NCBI GenBank assembly: GCA_036346255.1
Contig: CM070620.1
Coordinates: forward strand, 28,207,609-28,271,608
Source: Ampelocalamus luodianensis
Lineage: Eukaryota > Streptophyta > Magnoliopsida > Poales > Poaceae
DNA length: 64,000 bases
Reading direction: 5' to 3'
Shown here: one piece after another, positions 10,262 to 21,086 of the stretch
Layout of the letters: each line of letters opens with the position of its first letter
Numbering within the stretch: position 1 is the stretch's first letter
Program-made: the position numbers and the translations under genes
The notes under the pieces: generated by a model
Told to the model about the DNA's origin: nothing
What the model saw: the letters and a program-made list of their open reading frames with translations, nothing else
Database searches by the model: none

Positions 10262-10735
10262 TAATAAGTAAAGGTAGTAAGTAATTTAATTAGAAATTGT
10301 AGTTAGTAAATTTAGTTAGAAATTGTAGTTAGTAAATTTAGTTAGAAATTTAGTTAGTAAATTTGGTTAGAAATTGTAGTTAGTAAGTTTAGTTAGAAAT
10401 TGAAGTTAGAAATTGTAGTTAGAAATTTAGTTAGAAATTGTAGTTAGAAATTTTTTTTAGAGTTAGAAAATGTAGTTAGTAAATTTAGTTAGAAATTGTA
10501 GTTAGTTAGGGTTTAGATATAGTTAATGTAGTTAGGGTTGAGATATATAGTTAGTCATAGCAATTTTAGTTAGATATGATGTAGTTAGGGTTTAGATATA
10601 TAGTTAGACATAGCTAATTTAGTAACATATAATGTAGTTAGGGTTTAGATATAGTTAGACATAGTTAGAAATTTTAGTTTGTTTAGTTACATATAGTTAG
10701 TTAGACATAGTTATTTAGTTTGCTAGGTAGCAAAT
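10262..10735 (+). repeat. AT-rich minisatellite-like region inside the MULE
   Basis: Irregular repeats of GTTAGAAATTGTAGTTAGTA and shorter TTTAGTTAGAAATT units, passing into TAGTTAGGGTTTAGATATA units, fill this stretch between the left arm and the transposase gene. It has no coding potential. Confidence 0.8.
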
Positions 10736-10834
10736 TACTTGGGTAGTTATAAACTTAAATTAGTTACGTATGCAATTAGTTAGTATACTACTTTACTATT
10801 AGACATTAACAACCACGCCTTTTGTATGGATTAG

Positions 10835-12805
10835 ATGGACAATCTAGTAACCTTGCACCATGGAGGCAGATTGAGAAAGATGGTTATGGAAATGTGTCAT
10901 TTGTTGGGATGGAAAGTGTGTCCCTATTTGCTTAGTGATCGTCCGTCTTATGGTGAATTGGTCGCTAGAGCTCGTGAGGTTCTATGTTGTCATGGTAATG
11001 AGGATGGCATCTCGTTGAGGTGTACTTCACCTTGGTTCTAAAGACTCTATTTTTAGGCGGATGGTCTCAATTGACTCGAGGATCGTGGCAAAATTATGTC
11101 GATCGGTGATGAGGACCCAATATCAATGTTTGGATTTGTTTGTGGGAAGTTGTCCATTGATCCTAATCCTCATGGGCACTCACCCCTCATGGGCATTCAC
11201 CCTTTATGGGCATTCACGATTTGGGTAGTCCTCCCCCTTTGGACCCTCCGTTACCCAATTGTGATGCGGATGTGAACGAGCCGGTTGTGGTACCCGATGC
11301 TCAATCCGGCCCGAATGAGATTGGAATTTCTCATCCTGCGGCCCCTCAGGAGATCCCTTTGACTCAGAACCATCCAAGTAAGTGTCGTAGTACCACTTTA
11401 GTTTACCATTCATTAATCTATTCCTTTGTCTCAATTGCCATCCTATGTGTGGTGCAGGAGATGTTCCTGAAAATGATGGTCGTCCTCCTGTGGCACCTTC
11501 AGGCAACATGGATCAATTCTGTAGGGCCTCTAACAGCGTTGATGTTCATATTGAAGATGATGAGGAGCCTTATGGGACGGCTAGAGCCGTTGATTTCGAT
11601 GAAGACCGGCCTGTTGCAGCATTGACACAACAAGATATTGAGCTCATCATACAATTCTGCCCTAATCGTGATCCAGCTATTGAAGAATTCAGACCTTAGT
11701 CATTCCAAAGGTGCTTATGCGTATGCGAGACGACGAGTTGTTAGAGGCTCCTGGCCGGGATAGCATGGAAATCAAGAAGGGTTTGGTCTTCAAGGACTTG
11801 CCTACATTGAGAAGGTGGTTACAGGAGTATTACGTGAAGCGCAAAAGACCTTTCAAGGTTAGGCATTCCTATGTGCAATGGCGTTACAGTGGTGTGTGAG
11901 AAGGCCGATTGTAATTGGAGGGTGTGTGCTATGAAACGAGAAGGACACAGCAAGTTCAAGATCACAAAATCGTTGGCCCACACACTTGTGCAGAATCAAA
12001 CTTGAAATGAAGCATCGCCAGTTGACATCTACCCTCATTGCGAGATCACTATACTCAATACTGAAGGGGCAGCCCAATTTGAAGGTGAGGACAATTATGG
12101 AGATGACACAGAAGATGTTCGGATACGACATAAGGTATGGAAAAGCATGGAGGGCAAAGCAGCGAGCCTGGAAGATGATATATGGGGATTGGGAGGAGGG
12201 GTACGAGCAGTTGTCAGCATTGTTCAATGCAATGAAAGCAGTTAATCCAGGCATGCATTACGAGTACATCCCCAAACCAAATGAATGGAAGGATGGAAGG
12301 CAGATATTCTTCCGCGCATTCTGGTGTTTTCCACAGTGCATCGAGGTATTCAGGTATTGTCGTCCCGTCTTCTCCATTGATGGTACAGAGACATCTTCCG
12401 GACGCAGGCACCGAAACTGTAGGCCTGGGCACTTCTTCACAAGGAGGTACAGCTTCCGGAGGCCAGAGCTCGTCCTGCAGCGACCAGGATACTTTGAGGA
12501 CTTGGTGGCGAGGAGGAGGACGAGGTCGAGGAGATTGGTGGCGAGGAGGAGGACGAGGCCGAGGAGATTGGACCGTCTCGGCTCGTGGTGCTCCTTCGAC
12601 ACGGCCTTCGCAGCCTCCACCGCGAGGCACCGACGTCCGCGTGACCCTTACACCTGCACCGACGCTCTTGGTGGAAAGGGCAAGGCTAGGAGGCGATGAG
12701 GGACCGTGTTTATGTACCTTGTATGGACTTTTATGGACTATTTGGACTTTTGGATTGTTGTTTCCACTATTCGTGTGGTATTTTGATGAATATATGCTCG
12801 TATGA
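10835..12805 (+). pseudogene. MURA-type (MuDR) transposase pseudogene, catalytic core deleted
   Basis: The reading starts at 10835 (MDNLVTLHHGG, a common MULE N-terminus) and soon needs frame changes (about 10870, 11040). Recognisable pieces follow: an acidic linker (about 11450-11700, ending EFRP*), then LVFKDLPTLRRWLQEYYVKR (about 11780-11845) of the MuDR transposase N-terminal domain, a cysteine-bearing CEKADCNWRVC piece in another frame (about 11897-11930), and LKGQPNLKVRTIMEM through FRYCRPVFSIDGT (about 12060-12387). The first catalytic aspartate is in SIDGT. Directly after it the sequence jumps to a Gly/Arg-rich C-terminal tail (about 12480-12800), so the rest of the DDE core and the SWIM finger are missing. 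At least three frameshifts plus the deletion make it non-functional. Confidence 0.85.
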
Positions 12806-13212
12806 TATATTTGTGTCATATTATTAAATGTGGATGGTCAGAAAACAGGGGAAACTCTGGCGAATTTTTCCCGTGATTATATGCAGAGTAGTGATTATAT
12901 GCTGGGACCAAAGGAACGTGTGCTTATTGTTGGCTGGCGACCAAAAGTTACCGAAATATATAGGCATAGTGACAAAAAAACAAATCATGCTACTCACATG
13001 TTCAAGTTTAACAATATACTCACATGCACATCTTGAAAAAGTGCATTACATGACAAGAGTACAACAAAATAACAAGTCCAGGAAATGATAACATTGTTCA
13101 TTATTAAACCATAACTACTAAGTCTAGCACACTACTGAGTGCAACGAGGCCACTTTCCCTTCCTCAAAGCATCTGGATTCTCCTCCATTGCAGCCTTAGC
13201 ACGCGAACACGC

Positions 13213-13816
13213 TCAAGCCTCCTCTCCCTCTCCCCTACGCTTAGTCGCTCGCCTCATTTTCACCTCTTCCTCGCGCTCCTTTCTGCGCCTCCTCTTTGCG
13301 TGTCTTCTCCAATGACTCCTCGCGCTCCGCGCCCCACTTCTTGATCCCTCCATATGTTGCTTGTCCTCCTCCTTGATCTCTGTGTCGATCCACTGCTCAA
13401 AGTCACATAGTGGGGGAGGTTCCTGCAAAACATGGGTCTGTTAAGCACGTAATGAAATGTTATTGATTCATCGCAAGAACAAAGAAAAAGCCACTAATTT
13501 CTCACCAACAATCCAATGCGGATCTGTTGAGGTGTAGGGTCAAAGGCATAATTGTGACACATCCAATACCTCTGCCTATACGTGTCCTCCTCATCAGATC
13601 TCGCCACCCTACAAGCATCACCGCAGTAGCACATGGGCACTGGAACGCCACTAGGCAGTGGAAAACGGGCGTACGCATTGCCCACCAGCTGTTGCCTAAT
13701 CTAGAAATACAACAAATTGTATGAACCTTACATAATATGAACTACATATTACCGACAAATTAGAATACGATGGACAAAGATTACCTTGGTTTACTAGCTT
13801 TACCACGCCTCGGCAT
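13213..13816 (-). CDS. GRF-type zinc-finger protein carried by the MULE, 143 aa
   Basis: Three exons, 13785-13816, 13506-13695 and 13213-13422, join with GT-AG introns into one frame of 143 residues. It begins MPRRGKASKPRQQLVGNAYA. The zinc-binding part reads VPMCYCGDACRVARSDEED and then RYWMCHNYAF, i.e. the CxC...C...(W)xC layout of GRF fingers, at about residues 29-63. It continues with PPPLCDFEQWIDTEIKEED and a long Lys/Arg/Glu-rich tail that may form a coiled coil or bind nucleic acid. Proteins of this type are common in grass annotations and many sit inside MULEs. It faces the transposase pseudogene. Unlike that gene it shows no stop or frameshift. Its role in the element is not known to me. 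Confidence 0.75.
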
Positions 13817-14163
13817 CCTAACAGTGGGAGAAACAGAGGGGACCGACGTAACTAAGGTTCCATAATACACAATACGAATCAATAAAACAAGTGAGACTAA
13901 TTGCTTCAAACCCTAGGTCATGACTAACCTAATTTTGCATAATACACATGATATAGACCAAATCAATGTGTAAAAAGTGAGGAGGACAAAGAGGATACCT
14001 TGCTCTCGAAGTTGTATGGATCAATTCGAAGTTTCCACGGTGAAAATTGGTGATTCGAAAAGTTCGGCGGGTTGGGTTGAGTGAAAACCGAGAGAGGAGA
14101 GGAAGAAATAGATGAAGGCTCGGCGGTATATAATTGAGCTCGCGCCGAGATCGTGGCGCCGAG

Positions 14164-14335
14164 GTCGGCGCCATGAGTCACGGCGCCGAGCTAACACAGC
14201 TCGGCGCCGTGAGTCATGGCGCCGAGGTACCGCCACGCCGCCACGCCGCCGCCCGGTGGCTAGGGTTCGGGACCTCGGCGCCATGACTCACGGCGCCGAG
14301 CTGTGTTAGCTCGGCGCCGTGAGTCGCGGCGCCGA
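14164..14335. repeat. Palindromic GC modules in the right MULE arm
   Basis: At least four modules with CGGCGCC and GGCGCCG arms around TGAGTCA or its inverse occur at about 14164-14190, 14199-14225, 14274-14300 and 14309-14335. A degenerate one lies just before (about 14142). They mirror the two in the left arm, so the right arm has been expanded. Confidence 0.8.
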
Positions 14336-14426
14336 CCCCCTGGGTCCAAAACTGGAAATAAGACTAGCAGAGGTATAAATGTGCGTTTTTTTACGAAAAA
14401 AGGGCTAAATTGAAAAAAAAAATCGG

Positions 14427-14435
14427 GGACCGCCG
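14427..14435 (+). repeat. Right 9-bp target-site duplication of the MULE
   Basis: GGACCGCCG, identical to 9808-9816, directly follows the element end. Confidence 0.9.
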
Positions 14436-17400
14436 CGCTCCTGGCCGAGGCCGACCGGGCTGTGCCACGGATCGCCGTATTGTGCGCCGCTATGCATACA
14501 CACCGCCGCCAGACGAGCTCGCCTTCGCGACGGGTTCCGCCACGGCATGCTCTCCCTCGGCCGGCGCTTGGCCGTCTTTGTCACCGCACGCATGCACCGG
14601 CCTTGCCGTGCCCGTGCGCCACCGTGCCCACGCACCACCGGCCCCACTGCGTCCGTGCACCACTGCGGGCATCCGCCGCCGCCGCCAGTTGCGCGGCCAC
14701 GCCACCCATGCACCCCACCGCGGTGCGCCCGATGCGCCGCCGCGAGGATGCGTGCTCGCCCGCTTGCAGTATCGTTGTCGCTGCGCCGCCATCGTGTCGC
14801 GCACCTACCGACGCGCAACCGCCGCCGCCTGATGCACCCGATGCGCAACTGCCATCATGCGCTTCCCGTCCACCGCGCATGACCGCCGCTTTGTACTACT
14901 TCCGCACGACGCGAAGCCGCTGCAACCGCCGCCGCCTCATGCGGAGGAGCCACAACTGCAGCCACCTTTTCCACGCACGTCGTGTGCATGAGGCTAAACC
15001 GCCACCGCTCTATGGTGGGGCTAGGGGAAACCCTAGTGCCTTGCCCGTTTTATGCCCCGCCCGGCTGGGCCTTAGTGGGCCGTAAGAAAAGAGTGCGGCC
15101 AAAAATCGAAAAAGAAAGGAAAAAAGGAAAAATCAGGAAATGAAAAACAAGAAAATCCTAAAAACTTACAAATGGGCCATCAGAGTTCTAAAAATTATGA
15201 AGAATTTTCGTAGATAAGATAATTTTGCGAAAACCCTTGGAGTTGGGGAAATTTACAGTGGATTTTGGATTTTTATATATTATTGTAGAATAACCCCTCA
15301 AGAATCCATTTTTTGTGATAGATTAGTATGTTCTATGTTTTGAATAATCTAGACCTTGTCTTATGGTTATTTGCTTTAATATTATTTATTTTTATACAAT
15401 AACCTTAAATTAATCATAGAAACTGAATTTCAAAGGTATATGGGCTTCTATAAATTGTGAAACCTTAGACCTATTACACCTTGGAAGCATCATATTTTAT
15501 GGTTTATTTTTCCTTAGTATTGTGTGTTTGTGAAATTAATTAATGGGTTTAGTAATTTTGAAAATTGCTCCCAAACCTTAAAAAAAATCAGAACAATTGT
15601 GGAAAATCTATAAAATTGTGTACTGAATAGATAAAAATTAATATGTACTATCTTGCACTCATTTCATGTATTTAAAATATTTTACCAACTGTAAACTTAT
15701 AGAAAATTACATAAATTGTGTGGGACATGTTTGACATCGCTAAGTAGATATTTGTTTGTCTTGGATATGACAGCAATGATAAACTCATATTATGCTCTAT
15801 GGAGACCTATAGCAATCTCCTGGTTATCTATAGCAATCTCCTAGTTATCTATTAATTTTGTATAGATGTCGCTTTCCTGGACAAGTTGCATTAGTAGTAT
15901 AGATTCAGCTCCTGTTGAGCTTGGCTCTGCTCACGAAGAGTATCTCTTATCTTTTGCTTTAGGCTGAAGCCTTATGCATTAGATTGTTTCTTCTCAGATG
16001 CCATAAATAAATTAATGGTCTGAGTTGTTCTATTAAAGTCTTATCTCTTGCTGAATAGTTGATTAAATCTACTTAATAGAACATATTGACAGTAGCATAC
16101 CTTACTTGTAGTAAACTGATCTTGCATGGAATAAATTTGTAAACTGTACGCCTACAAATTGAAAATACGTTGCCATACCTTGCTAACAAAATATTGAACA
16201 TCTGCTCTTGATATCTAATAAGCATCGAATCACTAGGTTGTAGTGCACGAATGCCCAGATGGCAAAAACAAAACTATTTTTCTCAGTGGCATCTGAACAA
16301 ACATGATGCCACTTTGGCTAGAAAACACCACATTTCTCAAATAAGTACAGAATAATTTAAGCTCTAAGACTTGCAGTCTATATAACACTATCCTCCACCA
16401 CACTGATTTCTTAATTGAAGAACTTTGTGAGCAGAATATTACATAGTATATATTATTTTCACGCCAATAAAATTGTACTCCTGTTGAAGTATGATCGCAA
16501 ATATTTCTCCGAGTTGATTTTAAGTAAATATTTTATGCACACGCTATCACTTGGGAATTTATAGTTGGCACAAAAGGGGGGATATTGGGCTTGTGTGGGA
16601 TATTGGAACCAAAGAGGCATAGAAAAATATTCAAAACAAGAGTCATGGTAGGCACAATGGCATATCCTAGGTCAAAACCAGAATCAAATTAGCCCAAAGC
16701 AATAAATTAATGTAGTTTATTTTGGACGATAATAAAAGTAAATTGCATGATTATTATCATTATCCAATCGATATGGAAAATAGCATTTACGCCATTGCCG
16801 ATACCATGCTGTTGGCAACCACAATAATTACTGCCCACAAAGGGCAATTGATTTATGTCTTTAGCAATATGTTAACCGCTAGCAAGCGGGAATGCACACG
16901 GCAAATCAACAACCGCTTGACGCAGTCGCACATATGCCATATTCGGCTATGCACCGAAGTGTGCTATACTCATAAAAAATGACACATGCATAAATTGATA
17001 AGTGCAGTCTGCAACTGCATGACCACCAGAAGCCATATTCATTTGCTTGAAGCAAATATAGCTCCCGAAAGAAAGATGACCTATTGGACTTTGTTGATCC
17101 TGAATGATTTAAATTTGGCCATGATGATCCTGGCATTACAAATTAAAATAAGGCATACAGTTTATCACCCTTAATTAAATTTGGTATTCCTATTGAACAA
17201 TAAATATTCCCGTAGAATAGTTATACTATTTGGGTTATTTAACTAAGATTTGAAGTCCAAAAGAAAATCTAGTATTTCCGTGCAGATTAACTATGGTCAA
17301 ATATTTATATTCCAGCATTATATGTATGTTCTGGAAGAGCATCCTGTAGTTTTATGTTGTTAGAACACACTGCTTATGACCATAAGAAAATATGTTGCGT

Positions 17401-17515
17401 ACTTGTAAACTTGAAGTTTAATGATCTAAATTATTTGAAATAAGGTATGAGTAATTGGATCAAAACTTGGGCAAATAATAAAAAAGCTAATCTATAGAAT
17501 AAGTCTGTCAACTCT
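14436..17515. other. Unassigned DNA: GC-rich block then AT-rich stretch
   Basis: 14436-15085 is very GC-rich (many CCGCCGCC and CATGCACC runs) with overlapping open frames of Arg/Pro/His/Ala composition on both strands. That pattern reflects base composition rather than a recognisable protein. From about 15090 to 17515 the DNA is AT-rich and has no frame with family resemblance. It could be decayed LTR sequence. No boundaries or target duplications were found. Confidence 0.35.
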
Positions 17516-17875
17516 CGAACCCCTGTTTGGACCTTCGTCGCAGATTAATGACCAACCCGATGGGCAACCGGTCTGACCGCCATGTGTTGGCCGGTCTGAC
17601 CGGCCCCACAGTTAGAGTCTCCTCGTTTGCTTTTTCCAGAGAGGGGTGTTTTCCGCTTAGCTTGACTCCTTTGTGGAGTGGTCTGACCGTCCCTAGCGAT
17701 CTGACCAGCCTTGGTCTGGTCTGACTAGCCCTTGTGAGGGATGTTAGTCCGGTTGAGTGTCCAACAGCTAGTTTTTATAGCTGTTGGAGCTAGGGCAGTC
17801 CGACCGACCATTGGTTGGCAGTCAGACCGGGAATCCCTGTTTTTCTGCAAATTCTCCTCTAACGGCTAGTTTTCT

Positions 17876-19578
17876 CACTACTACAGAAAGTCTCATCACA
17901 GACGGTTCGGAACTGTCATCACAGACGTTTTCCAACCGTCTGTGTAAAAGTACGTCTGTGATAACAGCGTTATCACGACGCGGTTTTGAGCCGTCAGTGA
18001 TAAAGCTATCACAGACGGTTGAACAAGAGCCGTCTGTGAAAACATCTATCACGAGCGGTTCGGAACAAGAACCGTCGTGATAATTGATTATCGCGATGGT
18101 TCTTGTTCGAACCGTCTGTGATATCTGTTTTCACAGACGGCTCTTTTTCCGAACCGTCTGTGATAGTTTTTTTATTGCAAAAAAAAAAAAATTGCCATTT
18201 TATGGATACACTCATACACATATACTGCCATTTCCGAAGCCTCCCAAACATGGATTCATTGATACACATACATGGATTCCCAACTCCTAAGCTTCTCAAT
18301 AAATTTCTCAAGCCATGGATTCATGGATACACGCATACACTCGGTCATATACAAGTACCAACAGAAGTAGAATATGGAGGAGAATCTAACAGAAATCTGA
18401 ATATGAATCTAACACAAGTACCACAAGCTCATACATACAAATCTGGATCTGAATCTAATAGAACCTCATATACAAAAGTACCAACAGAACCTCATATACT
18501 AGAGACATCGGCGTCGGAGGAGGACTGGAGGAGGTCAGCGTTGGTGTCGGCGTCGACTCTCAGCTGTTGGGGAGGAAGACCACGTCGAAGGTTGGGGACT
18601 GCGGGAGCAAGGGAGGACCGGAGCCTGGAGGTGTAGCGGGGGGCCAGGGAGCTGCGGGGGGACCGGAGGAGCAACTACCAGCCGGAGCTCGGAGGAGGAC
18701 TGCCGGAGCAAGGGAGGACCGAGCCCAGAGGAGGATCGGGACTGCGGGAGTGCGAGACTGAGCGCCCAGAGTAGGTCGGCCATAATATATAAGGACATAT
18801 TTTGCCTCCCGCGCACGCGTTCAAAATTTTCAAATTCCCGCGCTGCGAATCACAGACGGTTTCATACAAAAACCGTCTGTGATGACAAATCACAGACGGT
18901 TCGTATGATACGAACCGTCTGTGATAAGTAACTCCTCACAGATGGTTCTTAATATGAACCGTCTGTGATCAGTACCACATCACAGACGGTTGGTATTAAG
19001 AGCCGTCTGTGATTTGGATTTTACTATGGCTTAGATTTTTTCTTACTCTCTGATTTTACCATGGCTCATCACAAACGGTTGGGATTAACAATTCTAAGCC
19101 ATGGTAAAATCAAATTCTAAGCCATGGTAAAATGAGAGAGTAAGAAAAATTCTAAGCCATGGTAAAATCAGAGAGTAAGAAAAATTCTAAGCCATGATAA
19201 AATCAAAATCACAGACGGTTGTTAATCCCAACCGTCTGTGATGAGGATACACACACTGACGGTTGGTATCACGAACCGTCTGTGAAGTATCATAGACGGT
19301 TCGTTATACTAACCGTCTGTGATGAGGTGTCTTCCAACCGTCTGTGATACTTCACAGACGGCTGGTATAAGGAGCCGTCTGTGATGAGGCACTATCACAG
19401 ACGGTTCTTATTATGAACCGTCTGTGAAGTATCACAGACGGTTGGTAATAAGAACCGTATGTGATGAGACACTATCACAGACAGTTCCAAAGGGAACCGT
19501 CTGTATAAGTTCAACACAGACGGCTCTTTTGGAACCGTCTGTGATGAGGTGTCTGGTATGGCCTGTTTTGTAGTAGTG
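17876..19578. mobile_element. Non-autonomous CACTA (En/Spm) element, 1703 bp
   Basis: It begins CACTACTACAGAAA and ends with the inverse of CACTACTACAAAAC, flanked by the 3-bp duplication TCT (17873-17875 and 19579-19581). Both subterminal regions are packed with more than twenty copies, in both orientations, of a motif of the type TCACAGACGGTT, as expected for CACTA transposase binding. The interior has no transposase. It includes a 60-aa-class GC-rich stretch (18490-18780) without recognisable product and a small tandem repeat at 19025-19195. It sits inside a long LTR. Confidence 0.93.
19025..19198. repeat. Tandem and inverted repeats inside the CACTA element
   Basis: Several copies of a block containing ATTCTAAGCCATGGTAAAAT and AGAGAGTAAGAAAAA occur in direct order. 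An inverse copy (TTTTACCATGGCTTAGA-type) lies at the left edge. Confidence 0.75.
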
Positions 19579-20330
19579 TCTTGTGTGTGTGTATGTGTGT
19601 GTAAATAGCCCTTGTGGCTAGTTGTGGGAGCATGCTAGTGCCATTTTTGTTCCCCTTGAGCAAAGAGCAAGCTCCTCCTCTCTTTTGTGTACGTGTTATA
19701 CTTAGTGATCTTATAGAGCAAACTCCTAGTGCATGTGTTGCATTAGGTGTTGGATTTAGTATCCATTTAGCTTAGACACTTGATTCGTTCAAATGAGTGT
19801 CTCTGACTTATTACTCTTGCTGTCTACCGATACCTAAACGGCTTGGAGGAGTTGTGCTAGTGATCTTCTCAAAGAAGGTTGTGAGAAGACCTGAGCGGTT
19901 GTGAGTGGCTTGGTGCTCGCCATCTCTGAAGTGGCAGAAGAGAAACCCTGAGTGGTTTTGAGGTGTAGGCTTAATTTATAGAGCCAGTCCAATTCGTTTG
20001 GGCTTACCTCAATGTGTACTAGGGGAAACCGACAAGTTTTCGATCACCACGAAAAAAAGTTCAAGTGTTATTGTGGTTTGCTTTCTTAAACTTTACTTTC
20101 TTGCAATATGCATTTATAGAATTAAATTGCTTGCTTATCTCCTTAGGATTGCAATCTTTGTCTTAGTATTAGTTTGTTGGTGCACTTAGTCAAGATTAGT
20201 TGATTTAGGTTTTAATTGAACAAAACCGAATTGATTTATAATTTTGCATAAAACTCAGCTTTAGCCAAAAGAATTTTTAAAACCGTCTATTCACCCCCTC
20301 CTTTAGTCGGCCTCCTCGATCTTACAAGTA

Positions 20331-20928
20331 TCTTCAATTTCTTCTGTCATATTCAAAGCATAAGCAACCACATCAATTTATGCAATCAATCTCTTGGAGC
20401 TTGAATATTTCTTTTAAGTCTGTCGGCTGCAATGGAACATTGTGGTGGATGAAAGACAACAAAAACATAATGTATGTTTTCCTTTTCGGCTTCTGGTGTA
20501 GATCTTGAATCAATAATATGCTAAACCTGCATGCTTGATTTATTCGGCTTCTCAACGGGGACATCAATAGATGGTTTATTATGCAACATAGCAGATTCAT
20601 CAAAAGTAATACTTTTGCTAATAATTACCCTTCTAGTTTTAGGATTCCACAATTTATATCCTTTCACACCAAGTTTATAACAAAGAAAAAGACACTCAGC
20701 AGCTCTATGCTCTAATTTACCATTGTTAACATGAGCATAAGCAGGACAATAAAATATTCTCAAATTTGAATAATCTGTTGGAGAACGAGATCATACCTCA
20801 AATGGAGTCTTCTTATCAATTGCCAAGTTGGGTGACTGATTGATCAAATAACAAGAAGTGGACGCGGCTTCAGCCCAATAATTCATAAATAAGCCAGAGT
20901 TAGATAACATGCAATATATTTTCTCTAT
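20331..20928 (-). pseudogene. Copia polyprotein fragment: end of integrase and following linker
   Basis: Read on the minus strand from 20928, MEKIYCMLSNSGLFMNYWAE continues the integrase that ends at about 24960 across the inserted LTR. It is followed by INHP/Q-type and KTPFEV motifs, a stop, and then LRIFYCPAYAHVNNGKLEHR (about 20690-20760) with GYKLWNPKTRRVIIS, which is typical of the Copia integrase C-terminus. The linker (about 20330-20600) degenerates. No reverse-transcriptase or RNase H sequence remains, as the element is cut by the LTR that ends at 20330. Confidence 0.8.
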
Positions 20929-21086
20929 TGTAAAATCAATGAGGCCAACTAGGGGGGGTGAATAGGCGGTTTTAAAAATTCTTTTTGACTAAAATCGAGT
21001 TTTATGCCCAAATGTAGATCAAATCAGTTTTGCACAATTTAAAACCTAAATTAACTAGCCTCAACTAAGTGCACCAACAACCTAAG

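Larger units (their letters stand above)
9817..14426. mobile_element. Mutator-like element (MULE), 4610 bp
   Basis: The element starts CCGAATTTTTTTCAATTTAG and ends with the inverse of CCGATTTTTTTTTTCAATTTAG, bracketed by identical GGACCGCCG. The inverted ends extend about 200 bp and include a shared block from TTTTTCGTAAAAAACGCAC through GTTTTGGACCCAGGGGTCGG. It carries a damaged transposase gene (+) in its left two thirds and a GRF zinc-finger gene (-) in its right third, converging on each other. The terminal arms contain repeated CGGCGCC..GGCGCCG palindromes. It lacks the transposase catalytic core and cannot be autonomous. Exact target duplication suggests a fairly young insertion. Confidence 0.93.
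17516..20330 (+). mobile_element. Truncated long LTR (GGTCTGACC-rich family), forward copy
   Basis: The 3' part of a long LTR ends TCGGCCTCCTCGATCTTACA at 20330. The same end is found at 62230, and its inverse begins the copy at 20929. It contains repeated GGTCTGACC motifs (17570-17830), an AACGGCTAGTTTT box and a GAGCAAAGAGCAAGC box, all shared in order with 61190-61480. The 5' part is missing; recognisable sequence starts near 17520. It is interrupted by a CACTA element (17876-19578). On its right it abuts Copia coding sequence. Confidence 0.7.

Noticed and set aside
14405..15085. Overlapping long open frames in a GC-rich block
   Set aside because: Frames are open on both strands because stop codons are scarce in GC-rich DNA; no conserved motif, no splice structure.
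17890..19550. Regularly recurring short repeats that could suggest a CRISPR-like array
   Set aside because: The repeats occur in both orientations with irregular spacing inside a CACTA element with proper ends; plant nuclear DNA does not carry CRISPR arrays.
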